Positions 1 through 8,793 of a stretch of DNA of 64,000 bases are shown piece after piece. Both the position numbers and the translations under genes were made by a program. How positions within the stretch are numbered: the stretch's first letter is position 1; each line of letters starts with the position of its first letter. The stretch comes from an uncultured Roseibium sp. (GTDB lineage Bacteria > Pseudomonadota > Alphaproteobacteria > Rhizobiales > Stappiaceae), in NCBI RefSeq assembly GCF_947494555.1, contig NZ_CANLVF010000002.1:1240001-1304000 (forward strand), read 5' to 3'. The notes beneath the pieces are model-generated. The model did not search any database. It was not told where the DNA came from and saw nothing but the letters and a program-made list of their open reading frames with translations.

Positions 1-134
1 CAGAGCTTATAGCCGGAAGCCGCTATGTTGAGATCCGCAACGCGGGCCACCTGCCCTGTGTGGAATATCCGGATATTTATGCCGGCCATTTGATGACGTT
101 TCTCAAGGAGACATCGCATGTCAGAACGGTATGA
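1..134 (+). CDS. pcaD: 3-oxoadipate enol-lactonase, C-terminal fragment (PcaD)
   Basis: Only the last 43 codons are in the window, read in the frame starting at base 3 and ending at the TGA at 132-134. The fragment contains the GHLPCVE stretch, which looks like the loop carrying the catalytic histidine of alpha/beta hydrolases. PcaD opens 3-oxoadipate enol-lactone to 3-oxoadipate in the cytosol. Its end overlaps the start of pcaC by 17 bases, so the two are probably translationally coupled. The assignment rests on the hydrolase-like tail plus the following pcaC-H-G genes. The 5' part lies outside the window. Confidence 0.75.
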   Translation, partial: ELIAGSRYVEIRNAGHLPCVEYPDIYAGHLMTFLKETSHVRTV

Positions 135-513
135 ACGTGGCATGGACGTGCGCCGCTCGGTCCTCGGCGACGATCATGTCAACCGGGCGGAAAACGGCAA
201 GACCGAGTTAGACGGTCCGTTCCAGACCCTGATTACCGAGGGGGCCTGGGGAACGGTCTGGTCGTCCGACGGCATCAGCGCGCGCGAGCGTTCCATGCTC
301 ACGCTGGCGCTGCTCGCCGCACTTGGAAATTTTGAGGAAATCGCGATGCATATCCGGGCGACCGCCCGCACGGGCGCCAGCAAACAGGACGTGCTCGAGG
401 CGTTTCAGCACGTCGCGATTTATGCTGGTGTGCCACGCGCCAACCAGGCCCTGAAGATTGCCAAGGAAACATATGCGGAGATGGAGCAGAGCACACGACA
501 CGCGGTGCGCTGA
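118..513 (+). CDS. pcaC: 4-carboxymuconolactone decarboxylase (PcaC)
   Basis: The 131-residue length is typical of the small all-helical carboxymuconolactone decarboxylase family. It decarboxylates gamma-carboxymuconolactone to 3-oxoadipate enol-lactone. Family features visible are the [19 protein letters not shown] segment near residues 42-61 and the helix with [21 protein letters not shown] around 78-98. The start ATG follows a strong AAGGAGA site and lies inside the end of pcaD. The next gene, pcaH, begins 25 bases downstream, so this is part of one operon for protocatechuate breakdown. Confidence 0.93.
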   Translation: MSERYERGMDVRRSVLGDDHVNRAENGKTELDGPFQTLITEGAWGTVWSSDGISARERSMLTLALLAALGNFEEIAMHIRATARTGASKQDVLEAFQHVAIYAGVPRANQALKIAKETYAEMEQSTRHAVR

Positions 514-538
514 GCTCACGCTCACAGGGAGAGAAACC

Positions 539-1264
539 ATGAACCAGGGTCCGTTTTATCAACGCGACCGGCGTTGGCAGCCACCGGCGCTGACGCCTGA
601 CTACAAGACAAGCGTCGCCCGTTCGCCTCAATATTCCATGATCAGCCTGGGAACGACCGTCAGCGAGATCACCGGACCTGTCTTCGGTCACAACGATGTT
701 GATCCACGCGACAGCGACCTGTTGACCAACTATGCCAAGCCGGGTGAAAGCCCGATCGGAGAACGGATACTGCTCCACGGGCGCGTGCTTGATGAAAATG
801 CCAAACCGGTGCCGAACACGCTTGTGGAGATCTGGCAAGCCAACTCGGGTGGACGCTACAGGCACAGGAAAGACACCTACCTTGCGCCGATCGATCCCAA
901 TTTCGGCGGCTGCGGCCGTACCCTTACCGACGAAGCCGGGTATTACTGTTTCCGGACCGTAAAACCGGGCGCTTATCCCTGGCGCAACTGGGTCAACAGC
1001 TGGCGTCCGGCACATGTTCACGTATCGGCCTTCGGCACGGCCTTCGCGCAAAGACTGATTACGCAGTGCTATTTCGAGGGCGACCCGCTCATTCCCATCT
1101 GTCCGATCGTCAAAACGATCCCGGATGACGAGGCGATCGAACAGCTGATCGCAAAACTCGACCTTAATGCGACCATTCCGCTGGATACGATCGCCTACAA
1201 GTTCGACATCGTCTTGCGTGGGCGCAGGTCGACCTATTTCGAGAACCGTCCGGAGGGCAACTGA
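539..1264 (+). CDS. pcaH: Protocatechuate 3,4-dioxygenase beta subunit (PcaH)
   Basis: This is the iron-binding subunit of the intradiol dioxygenase that opens protocatechuate to 3-carboxy-cis,cis-muconate. In the 241-residue product the four Fe(III) ligands are recognisable as Tyr107 (GRYRH), Tyr146 (GAYPW), His159 and His161 (PAHVHVS). This is almost the same spacing as in the Pseudomonas enzyme. The frame is open further upstream to 458, but that would overlap pcaC. The ATG at 539 has a GGGAGAG site just before it and gives the family N-terminus. pcaG follows after two bases. Confidence 0.95.
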   Translation: MNQGPFYQRDRRWQPPALTPDYKTSVARSPQYSMISLGTTVSEITGPVFGHNDVDPRDSDLLTNYAKPGESPIGERILLHGRVLDENAKPVPNTLVEIWQANSGGRYRHRKDTYLAPIDPNFGGCGRTLTDEAGYYCFRTVKPGAYPWRNWVNSWRPAHVHVSAFGTAFAQRLITQCYFEGDPLIPICPIVKTIPDDEAIEQLIAKLDLNATIPLDTIAYKFDIVLRGRRSTYFENRPEGN

Positions 1265-1266
1265 TC

Positions 1267-1887
1267 ATGCGCCAGACACTGGACTATCTGAAGGAAACGC
1301 CATCGCAGACCGCCGGCCCCTACGTGCATATCGGTCTTGCACCCGGAGCGGCGGGATTTGAAATCTACAAGAATGAACTCGGCTGGGATATTGCCGGGCC
1401 GCATGCCGCCGGCGAACGTATCCGCATCGAGGGCAGCGTGATCGACGGCATGGGATCGCCGATCAAGGATGTGCTTCTGGAAGCCTGGCAGGCCAACGCG
1501 GCCGGCACGTATGCCCACCCGGAAGCCGGTGGCACGGTGGAAGACGGCTTTCGCGGCTGGGGCCGCGTCATCACCGATTTTGAAACCGGTGAATGGGGCT
1601 TTGACACGATAAAACCGGGGTCCGTGACCGATGGCACGGTGGGTGTCATGGCACCTCATATCAGCCTCTGGTTTGTCGCGCGCGGCGTCAATATCGGTCT
1701 ACACACGCGGCTTTACTTCGACGACGAGCAGGACGCCAACGCGGGTGACCCCATTTTGAACCTGATCGAGTGGGAAAAGCGGCGCAAGACACTGATTGCC
1801 CAGCGGACCGAAAGGGATGGCAAGACAGTCTACCGCTTTGACATTAAGCTCCAGGGAGAAGACGAGACCGTCTTCTTCGATATCTGA
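1267..1887 (+). CDS. pcaG: Protocatechuate 3,4-dioxygenase alpha subunit (PcaG)
   Basis: This 206-residue protein pairs with PcaH. It shows the intradiol dioxygenase core (SQTAGPYVHIGL near the N-terminus, EAWQANAAGTYAHP in the middle) but not the full Tyr/Tyr/His/His iron set, as expected for the alpha subunit. The ribosome binding site (GGAGGGCAA) lies in the last codons of pcaH, two bases upstream of which gene ends, so the subunits are coupled for equal synthesis. The BKACE gene starts nine bases downstream in the same operon. Confidence 0.93.
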   Translation: MRQTLDYLKETPSQTAGPYVHIGLAPGAAGFEIYKNELGWDIAGPHAAGERIRIEGSVIDGMGSPIKDVLLEAWQANAAGTYAHPEAGGTVEDGFRGWGRVITDFETGEWGFDTIKPGSVTDGTVGVMAPHISLWFVARGVNIGLHTRLYFDDEQDANAGDPILNLIEWEKRRKTLIAQRTERDGKTVYRFDIKLQGEDETVFFDI

Positions 1888-1896
1888 GACCTCAAC

Positions 1897-2733
1897 ATGA
1901 CCAAACCCTGCATCATCTGCGTTGCCATCACCGGATCGGTCGCGACCAAGGAAAACAATCCGGCCGTCCCGATCACGGTTTCAGAACAGCTTGAAAGCAC
2001 GCACGAAGCTTTCGAGGCGGGTGCATCGATTGTCCACGCCCATGTGCGAAATGACGACCAGTCACCAACCTCCGACCCGGAGAAGTTCGCCAGGCTGAAG
2101 GAAGGCCTGGAAAAGCACTGTCCGGGTATGATCATTCAATTCTCGACCGGCGGGCGCTCGGGCGCGGGGCAGGCCCGTGGCGGCATGCTGCCGTTAAAGC
2201 CGGATATGGCATCGCTGTCGGTCGGGTCAAACAATTTTCCGACGCGGGTCTATGAGAACCCGCCGGATCTCGTCGACTGGTTGGCGGGCGAGATGCGCAC
2301 CCATGTCGTCAAGCCGGAGATCGAAGCGTTCGACCTCAGCCATATTCACCAGGCTGCCGCCATGAACAGGGATGGCCGCATCCCGGGGAAGCTTTACGTG
2401 CAGTTTGTCATGGGCGTCAAAAACGCCATGCCGGTCGACCGCGACGTGTTCGACTATTACATCAAGACGGTTGAAAGGCTCGTACCGGATGCCGAATGGT
2501 GTGCGGCCGGAATTGGCCGGCACCAGCTGACGGTGAACGAGTGGTGCATCGCAGAGGGTGGACACACGCGCACGGGCCTGGAAGACAATGTTCGGCTGGA
2601 CAGGGAAACCCTTGCCCCTTCCAATGCGGCGCTCGTCAGGCGGGCGGCCGCGCTTTGCGAAAAGCATGACCGTCCTGTTGCAACCTGGCAGCAAGCCCGG
2701 GAAATACTCGACCTGCCGCTCAAGGCCGCTTGA
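1897..2733 (+). CDS. Beta-keto acid cleavage enzyme (BKACE, DUF849)
   Basis: The 278-residue protein has the BKACE fold signatures. HAHVR at residues 47-51 would give the two Zn-ligand histidines, EIEAFD begins at 141, GIGRHQL at 205, and TGLEDN at 226 contains the conserved acidic residues. Family members condense a beta-keto acid with acetyl-CoA to give acetoacetate and a new CoA ester. Its place between pcaG and pcaB makes 3-oxoadipate the obvious substrate, which would yield acetoacetate and succinyl-CoA. Substrate is inferred from context; the family assignment is firm. No pcaI, pcaJ or pcaF gene is in the window. Confidence 0.88.
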   Translation: MTKPCIICVAITGSVATKENNPAVPITVSEQLESTHEAFEAGASIVHAHVRNDDQSPTSDPEKFARLKEGLEKHCPGMIIQFSTGGRSGAGQARGGMLPLKPDMASLSVGSNNFPTRVYENPPDLVDWLAGEMRTHVVKPEIEAFDLSHIHQAAAMNRDGRIPGKLYVQFVMGVKNAMPVDRDVFDYYIKTVERLVPDAEWCAAGIGRHQLTVNEWCIAEGGHTRTGLEDNVRLDRETLAPSNAALVRRAAALCEKHDRPVATWQQAREILDLPLKAA

Positions 2734-2787
2734 CGTTCCGTGCCGCCTGGCTCTCAATTGAGGGCAACCTTTTGACAGTTGAGAACC

Positions 2788-4101
2788 ATGCCCCTTTCCC
2801 TGCTCGCAAGCCCAGTCCATTCCGGACTTTTTTCCGATGACAGTCTTCTGCCTTTGCTCGATGATGCGGCCGACATTGCGCACATGGTCCGCTTCGAGCG
2901 TGCGCTCGCCATTGTCCAGGGAAAGCTCGGGATCATTCCTAAAGAGGCCGCCGAGGTAATCGCTACGCGTTTGACGAATGCCTCATGTGCGCGGGAGGCC
3001 CTTCAGGAGGGGACCGCGTCGGCGGGCGTTCCGGTTCCCGCCCTTGTCGCCGAATTGCGCAAGATCGCTGGTGAAGATGCCGGAAAGTGGCTGCACTGGG
3101 GTGCGACCAGCCAGGACGTCATGGACACGGCACAGATGCTTCAAATCAAAGCCTGCCTTCAGATACTTGAGGCGCGTCTTAAGCGATTGATAAGCGCTCT
3201 CGAAGCGCAAAGCCGGGAAAATGCAGACCGGTTGCTGGCCGGGCGTACCCGCAGCCAGGTGTCGACACCCGTGACGCTCGGGTACCGGATCGCCCAATGG
3301 GCGCACCCCCTGATCGATGCAGAAAACGGGCTGAGTGGGCTGAAGAAATCTGTTCTCAGGCTTCAGTTCGGCGGAGCATCGGGCATCAATGGTGCGATCG
3401 CGCCGGACGGGCCGCAGGTGGCTCAGGCCCTTGCCCTGGAACTCGGACTGGAAGACGGACCGTCCTGGCATGTGAACCGTTCGCCTCTTCAGGAGCTTGC
3501 GGCCTGGCTGCAGCGTATCAGCGCTGCGCTTTCCAAAATGGCCGGAGATCTCATTCTTCTCGGCCGCTCGGACATTGGTGAAGTTGCAAGCGGCAGCGGG
3601 GGCGGGTCATCCACCATGCCGCAAAAGGCGAACCCCGTGCAGGCGGAAGCCATTCTGGTTCTCGCCCAGATTGTCAATCAATCCCAAAGCACACTGGCTG
3701 TGGCCTCCGATCTCGTCGAAGAACGGGACGGCACAAAGTGGCCGCTTGAGTGGATGATGGTCCCGCAAATGCTGATGGCAACCGGCACCGCCCTACGGCA
3801 CGCACAAGCACTTGCCGATAGCTTGAGACCAAACAGCGCTCGGCTGGATGCTACCCTGTCCGAAAATCCTGAAATCATGGCTGAAACCGCGAGCTTCGCT
3901 CTTGCAAAGGCTGGTGTTCCGAGGGCTGAAGCCAAGAACCTCGTCGCCAACGCAGCCGCCGATACCACGCCCTTCGCGGATGCTCTTGCAAAACTGAGCC
4001 CCGTTGAAATCGATTGGCACAATGTGCTCGATCCCCGCTCCGCGATTCAGCCGAGCCGGGACATGTCGGACAGGATCTTCGCCAAGCGCGTCTGCACGTA
4101 G
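2788..4101 (+). CDS. pcaB: 3-carboxy-cis,cis-muconate cycloisomerase (PcaB)
   Basis: The 437-residue enzyme belongs to the fumarase/aspartase superfamily. The signature GSSTMPQKANP is near residue 273 and the WGATSQDVMDTA segment near 105. It lactonises 3-carboxymuconate to 4-carboxymuconolactone, the substrate of PcaC. An in-frame TTG lies three codons upstream (2779), but the ATG at 2788 gives the usual MPLSLLASPVHSGLFSD-like beginning. It is the last gene of the pca operon and stops six bases before the converging dctM gene. I see no terminator in that short gap. Confidence 0.92.
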   Translation: MPLSLLASPVHSGLFSDDSLLPLLDDAADIAHMVRFERALAIVQGKLGIIPKEAAEVIATRLTNASCAREALQEGTASAGVPVPALVAELRKIAGEDAGKWLHWGATSQDVMDTAQMLQIKACLQILEARLKRLISALEAQSRENADRLLAGRTRSQVSTPVTLGYRIAQWAHPLIDAENGLSGLKKSVLRLQFGGASGINGAIAPDGPQVAQALALELGLEDGPSWHVNRSPLQELAAWLQRISAALSKMAGDLILLGRSDIGEVASGSGGGSSTMPQKANPVQAEAILVLAQIVNQSQSTLAVASDLVEERDGTKWPLEWMMVPQMLMATGTALRHAQALADSLRPNSARLDATLSENPEIMAETASFALAKAGVPRAEAKNLVANAAADTTPFADALAKLSPVEIDWHNVLDPRSAIQPSRDMSDRIFAKRVCT

Positions 4102-4107
4102 CCGGGC

Positions 4108-5463
4108 CTACCGCAGGACGGTCGGCAGCCAAAGCGTAATTGCCGGGAAACTCACCAACAGGATGACACGGATGACCTCGGCGCCGAAGAACGGCGCAAC
4201 GCCTTTGAAGGTCTCGATCATCGGCGTGTCGCGCGCGAGCGAGGAAATCACGAAGACATTCATGCCGACGGGCGGTGTGATCAGGCCTAGCTCGACCACA
4301 ATCAATGCCAGGATCCCGAACCAGATCTTCAGGTCTTCGGTGCTCATGCCAAAGCCTGCCCCGTCCGCGCCCTGATAAATGCCGCCATTGATCTCAACCA
4401 GCACCGGCCAGAAAAACGGAATGACAAGCAGGATCATGGAGAGGCTGTCCATCAGGCAGCCCAGAAAGATGAGCGCAATCAGCAAGATGATCAGCACCGT
4501 CATCGGTTCCAGGCCGGAATTTGAAATCCAGGCGGCAGTTTCCTGGGGCAGTCCGACGCGGGACATGAAAATCTTCAGGAGTTCGGCACCGAGGATAATC
4601 AGATAGATCATTCCGGACGTGGCGGCCGTTTCCTTGAGCGCGGAGACAAAGTCGGTGCGTGTGAGCTTTCTCTGGACGATGCCGAAAAACAGCACCAGGA
4701 ACACACCGACAGCGGCAGCCGGTGTCGGATTGAAAAATCCAAAATAGATACCGCCGATCACCATGCCGAATATGACGAGCACGGGGATCATCCCGACAGT
4801 CGCTTCGACGAATTCGTTCCCGTCCGCAACGCCGCCTTTTGGACCGGCAGCCGGTCTGATAGCGACGTAGACGGCGATGGTCAGGAGGAAGAGAACCACG
4901 GCCAGCAGGCCCGGCAGGAACGCTGCCATGAACATGGTGACAATATTCGCTTCAACGATCACGGCGTAGATAATCAGAACCACCGACGGCGGAATGAGAA
5001 TGCCCAGAACACCACCGGCTGCCAGCGTTCCGGTGGCAAGCGCTCCCGAGTAGTTGTAGCGGCGGAGCTCCGGCAGAGCGACCTTGCCCATCGTGGAAGC
5101 AGTGGCAAGAGACGACCCGCAAACAGCGCCAAAACCGGCGCACCCGGCAATTGCCGCCATGGCCGTGCCGCCACGCATCCAGCCGAGCCAGGCGTTCGCC
5201 CCCCGGAACAGAGCCTGGCTCAGACCGGTTTTCGACGCGATCGCCCCCATCAGGACAAACATGGGTACGACCGAGAGGTCGTAGATGGAGAATTGTCCGT
5301 AGGCCAGGGTCTTGAGCTGGCTGAGAACGAGCGCCGGACCGTTCAGCATCATCGTGCCGACACCGCCGACCAGGATCATTGCGTAGGCAATCGGTATTCG
5401 AATGGCGATCAGGAAGATCAGCACGGCAAGTGCGCCGAGGCCGAGCACGAGTGCGTCAGTCAT
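4108..5463 (-). CDS. dctM: TRAP transporter large permease (DctM)
   Basis: The 451-residue hydrophobic protein has about a dozen predicted membrane segments. TRAP large-subunit patterns include IPIAYAMI near residue 24, GGVLGILIPPSVVLIIY near 150, and GLITPPVGMNVFVI near 400. It forms the ion-driven channel of a tripartite solute importer. The start ATG follows AAGGATAA. It is the last gene of a dctP-dctQ-dctM operon and converges on the pca operon. That position suggests an organic or aromatic acid substrate, but nothing in the sequence proves it. Confidence 0.9.
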   Translation of the reverse strand: MTDALVLGLGALAVLIFLIAIRIPIAYAMILVGGVGTMMLNGPALVLSQLKTLAYGQFSIYDLSVVPMFVLMGAIASKTGLSQALFRGANAWLGWMRGGTAMAAIAGCAGFGAVCGSSLATASTMGKVALPELRRYNYSGALATGTLAAGGVLGILIPPSVVLIIYAVIVEANIVTMFMAAFLPGLLAVVLFLLTIAVYVAIRPAAGPKGGVADGNEFVEATVGMIPVLVIFGMVIGGIYFGFFNPTPAAAVGVFLVLFFGIVQRKLTRTDFVSALKETAATSGMIYLIILGAELLKIFMSRVGLPQETAAWISNSGLEPMTVLIILLIALIFLGCLMDSLSMILLVIPFFWPVLVEINGGIYQGADGAGFGMSTEDLKIWFGILALIVVELGLITPPVGMNVFVISSLARDTPMIETFKGVAPFFGAEVIRVILLVSFPAITLWLPTVLR

Positions 5464-5470
5464 CTGCTGA

Positions 5471-5980
5471 TTATCCTTTCGACAGAACGTCTGCGTCGCG
5501 CAGCAAGGTGACGGCAGCCGCCACGGCGAGAAGAGCCAGCGAGATCAAGATCGGAATGAATGCCAGCCAATGCGGGATTTGCAGGATTGTCGTGGTGTAG
5601 TCGTATTCGCGCTGATCAAGCATGCCGAAATACATGCGCCATATCAGCAGCATGGCAAAACCGAGCGCGATCAGAGACCCAAGCAGTGTGAAAAACGCGA
5701 TCATTCGTTTGGAAGCGCCCGAGGTAAAGATATCTGCCGACACGTTGGCGCCGACAAGCTGGCAGTAGGGCAAGAATGCAAAGACGGCGACTGCGACACC
5801 CATTTCAGTCAGTTCGAAATCACCCGGAAAAGGCTTTCCGAACATCGATCCGATGATCGACACCATGTTCACCGCCACGACCAGGAGGAGCACGATGCCG
5901 CCCAGGAGCGCCCAACCGGTGATCAGGCGGCTTGCAGCTCCGATAAGTCCGGAGCTGCTTTCCTGTTGGTCCGCCGTCAT
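5471..5980 (-). CDS. dctQ: TRAP transporter small permease (DctQ)
   Basis: The 169-residue protein has four predicted membrane helices. A central FPGDFELTEMGVAVAVFAFL stretch is typical of DctQ. It bridges the substrate-binding protein and the large permease. The start ATG at 5980 overlaps the dctP stop as TGATG. An in-frame TTG one codon earlier is less likely. dctM follows seven bases downstream. Confidence 0.88.
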   Translation of the reverse strand: MTADQQESSSGLIGAASRLITGWALLGGIVLLLVVAVNMVSIIGSMFGKPFPGDFELTEMGVAVAVFAFLPYCQLVGANVSADIFTSGASKRMIAFFTLLGSLIALGFAMLLIWRMYFGMLDQREYDYTTTILQIPHWLAFIPILISLALLAVAAAVTLLRDADVLSKG

Positions 5981-7014
5981 CAATTGGACGCGTTACCGGC
6001 AACCGCGGCCTTGGCTTTTTCAACCAAGGCGTTGCCATCAATGCCTTTTTCGGCAACTTCATTCACCCAGCGGTCGACCACCGGCGCCAGAACCTCGTTA
6101 AAGGCCGCAGTCTCTTCCGGCGTCAGCGTGATGTGTGTGTTGCCAGCTTTTGTTGCCAGACCGATCCCGAAATCATCCGCACCGGCCCAGATGTTGCCGA
6201 CCTCTTCCGCCCATGCCGTGTCGGACGCATCGAGAAATGCCTGCTTGATGTCTTCCGGCAGCGCGTCCCAGCGCGCCTTGTTCATGGACACCTGGAAGAC
6301 CGTTGTTCCGAAGCGTTCCTTGTCTGCACCTTCGATCTGGAATTCGGTCTGCTCCTGGATCTTCAACGGCGGAATGATCTCCCAGGGGATCATCGCACCA
6401 TCGATAACGCCTTTCTGAAGGGCTGTCGGAAGCTCCGGAACCGGCATTGCGACGGGAGACGCCCCAAGTGCTTCAATGACCCAGGCGCCTGTGCGCGTCG
6501 GAATTCGGATCTTCTTGCCTTCAAGATCGGCCGGAGCCCTTACCTCGGTGTCCGTCATATGGATGCCCTGCCCCGCATGGACATGCAGAAACATGACTTC
6601 CACACCCTTGTAGTCGTCCTTCAGGTCGCTCTCGAACAGCTCTTTCAGCGCCAGATTTGTCGCCGCGGTATCGTTCTTGTGTACGCCTGGCAATTCGAAC
6701 ACTTCCGACCGCGGGAAGAGACCGGGCGTATACCCATTCACAGTCCACACCAGATCAACGACACCGTCGCGGACCTGATTGATGAGTTCAGGCGGACGGC
6801 CTCCCAGCGTCATCGCGGGATAGATTTCGATCGAGACCTTGCCGCCGGAGTTTTCTTCCACTCGCTTCGCCCAGGGCACCAGCATCTGGGCATGCGCGGG
6901 CGCTTTTTCGCCAATGAAATGGTGCAGCTTGAATTCGTGGTCAGCCGCCAGCGCGGGCGTTCCGGCGAACGCCAACAGAGCGGCCCCCAGGATCAAATTT
7001 TTAAAGTTGCTCAT
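5980..7014 (-). CDS. dctP: TRAP transporter substrate-binding protein (DctP)
   Basis: The 344-residue periplasmic protein starts with a clear signal peptide (MSNFKNLILGAALLAFAG, likely cut after ALA). It has the DctP pattern of LHHFIGEKAPAHAQ, then EIYPAMTLGGRPPEL, and KIRIPTRTGAWVIEALGASP, including the conserved arginine region that contacts substrate carboxylates. The frame is open for 62 codons upstream, but the GGAGGAGG site just before the ATG at 7014 fixes the start. It binds the solute and hands it to DctQM. The carboxylate-type pocket fits an organic acid. Confidence 0.9.
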   Translation of the reverse strand: MSNFKNLILGAALLAFAGTPALAADHEFKLHHFIGEKAPAHAQMLVPWAKRVEENSGGKVSIEIYPAMTLGGRPPELINQVRDGVVDLVWTVNGYTPGLFPRSEVFELPGVHKNDTAATNLALKELFESDLKDDYKGVEVMFLHVHAGQGIHMTDTEVRAPADLEGKKIRIPTRTGAWVIEALGASPVAMPVPELPTALQKGVIDGAMIPWEIIPPLKIQEQTEFQIEGADKERFGTTVFQVSMNKARWDALPEDIKQAFLDASDTAWAEEVGNIWAGADDFGIGLATKAGNTHITLTPEETAAFNEVLAPVVDRWVNEVAEKGIDGNALVEKAKAAVAGNASN

Positions 7015-7390
7015 GATTCCTCCTCCAAGTGAGACACGCTCACAGTCTTTTATCCACTTACCGCCAGACGACCCATGGACCTGTTGACGCAGTTTTTCGG
7101 CAGCGCCAGAAAACGTCAGGCAGCAGAACAGGTGACAGCGAACAAGCAACCGGCGCCTTCCCCTGGAAGACACTATCACCACGCACGCATGCTGCGACAA
7201 ACGAGTGGCCGTTTTATCGTTATCGGCTCATAGTCACTAATTCGTTTGGGAATGTAAATTGAGATATGGCGCCAGATACTTTCCGTTTTTGGCAAGAAAA
7301 GTCTCGGCTCATGCGCGAACAACACGTGTGCGATACAGCGCATCCTTCGCAAGTAAAACACGGATAAGGAAAGACAAATCAGAAATCGGA
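7015..7390. promoter_or_regulatory. Intergenic region upstream of the TRAP operon
   Basis: About 375 bases without a credible gene separate the dct operon from the terminator of the type I secretion operon. The dct promoter must lie here. It is AT-richer between about 7190 and 7390 than the flanking genes. I could not pick a convincing -35/-10 pair or operator. Confidence 0.4.
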
Positions 7391-7416
7391 CCGGGACCCC
7401 TGATGTGGGGTCCCGG
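7391..7416 (-). terminator. Terminator of the type I secretion operon
   Basis: A perfect 10-bp stem (CCGGGACCCC with GGGGTCCCGG) around a 6-base loop begins a few bases after the stop of the membrane fusion gene. In the direction of transcription it is followed by a moderately T-rich stretch (TCCGATTTCTGATTTG). It fits an intrinsic terminator for the leftward operon. Confidence 0.75.
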
Positions 7417-7422
7417 CATACG

Positions 7423-8793
7423 TCACTCGATGAAGGTGCGTGACAGTCTCTCGCTGAGCGGTTGGGCGAGGTAGCTGAGTGCAATCCGCTCTCCCGTTCT
7501 GATAAAAAGATCCGCCGGCATTCCAGGAACAAGTTCCAGCTTGTCGACATCGGCAGACTGTTTCGCGTCCAGCCTGACCCGCGCCACATAGAAGGCGTCT
7601 CCTGTCCGCTCATCCGTGACTGCATCAGCGGAGATATCGAAAATGCGCCCCTTTGCTTCGGGGATCTCTTCCTGGTCGAACGCACTAAGGCGTATGCGGG
7701 ATGCCTGACCGACCGACAGCTTTTCGATATCGGCGGTGTTGATGCGCGCTTCGACTACCAGTTCTTCGCTGAGCGGCACCAATTCGAGAATATCCTCTCC
7801 CGGCCTGACGACACCGCCTAGCGTATGCAGCGCCATGTTGACGACGGTGCCGCTGACGGGCGCGCTCACGACGACACGTTTCTGACGTTCCACCGCACCC
7901 TTGAATTGCGGTTCCACGGCAGCGAGTTGTCCCTCGACCGCAGCGAGATCCTCCGTCGCCGCTTCCAGTCTCTGCTGCTGCGCGCTGACATCATTGAGCT
8001 CCAACTCACCGATTTCGTTGCGCGCTCGCGCCTGGTCTGTTCTCAGCGCGGCCTCAAGCCCGACCAGACGTTCGATTTCCAAGCGGATGGAATTGATCCT
8101 GGGTGCCGTCACAAGCCCCTTCTCAAACAAGGTCTGCAGGGATTCCAGTTCACTGGTGGAAATCGCATGCTGGCGCTCGTTGGACCGGCGCTGTTCTTCA
8201 AGACCTGCTATTTCGTCCTGCAATGCGTTTATGCGCCGTTTCAGGACGTCCTGTTCGCTGGCACGAGCGCGTGCCTCCGTGTCGAACACTCTTTTCTGGG
8301 TGAGGTAGGCACTTTCCAAGAGAACGTCGGGAACATCGTCTACAATGAGCGCTTCGACATCGCTTCTGCGAAATGTTCCCGCCTGACTGATCTGCGCAAG
8401 AAGACGGGCGCGACGCGCGGTGAGCTCTCCGATCTGACTGCTAAGGACGGTAAGATCAACATCTGCCTCGGTGCTGTCGAATACCACAAGCGGCTGACCC
8501 GCATCCACGATATCGCCATCTGTGACGAACAACTCGCGCACGATACCGCCGTCGAGATGCTGAACTGTCTTGCGATTTCCGTCGACAACAAACGATGCCT
8601 GGGCAACGACCGCACCGTCGAGTTTTGTCTGGAGAGACCAGTAGGCAGCGCCTCCGACGAACAGGGCCAGAACGACAAGCCCGAGGAAGACAAGGAACCC
8701 GATCCGGGGTTCGGTCGTTGCTTTCACATCATCTGTTTTCTGCGAAAGATGAGAGACGTGACGGTTTTGATGAGAAAGTGTCAGTTCTTTCAT
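7423..8793 (-). CDS. Type I secretion membrane fusion protein, HlyD family
   Basis: The 456-residue adaptor has a short cytosolic N-terminus and one membrane helix near residues 34-52 (FLVFLGLVVLALFVGGA). A biotinyl-lipoyl-like part (DGDIVDAGQPLVVFDSTEADVD), long coiled coils (about 130-280) and a C-terminal barrel follow. It links the inner-membrane ABC exporter to an outer-membrane channel. It overlaps the ABC gene by four bases (ATGA). No TolC-type gene is nearby, so the outer channel must be encoded elsewhere. The cargo is probably the RTX protein two genes upstream. Confidence 0.92.
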   Translation of the reverse strand: MKELTLSHQNRHVSHLSQKTDDVKATTEPRIGFLVFLGLVVLALFVGGAAYWSLQTKLDGAVVAQASFVVDGNRKTVQHLDGGIVRELFVTDGDIVDAGQPLVVFDSTEADVDLTVLSSQIGELTARRARLLAQISQAGTFRRSDVEALIVDDVPDVLLESAYLTQKRVFDTEARARASEQDVLKRRINALQDEIAGLEEQRRSNERQHAISTSELESLQTLFEKGLVTAPRINSIRLEIERLVGLEAALRTDQARARNEIGELELNDVSAQQQRLEAATEDLAAVEGQLAAVEPQFKGAVERQKRVVVSAPVSGTVVNMALHTLGGVVRPGEDILELVPLSEELVVEARINTADIEKLSVGQASRIRLSAFDQEEIPEAKGRIFDISADAVTDERTGDAFYVARVRLDAKQSADVDKLELVPGMPADLFIRTGERIALSYLAQPLSERLSRTFIE

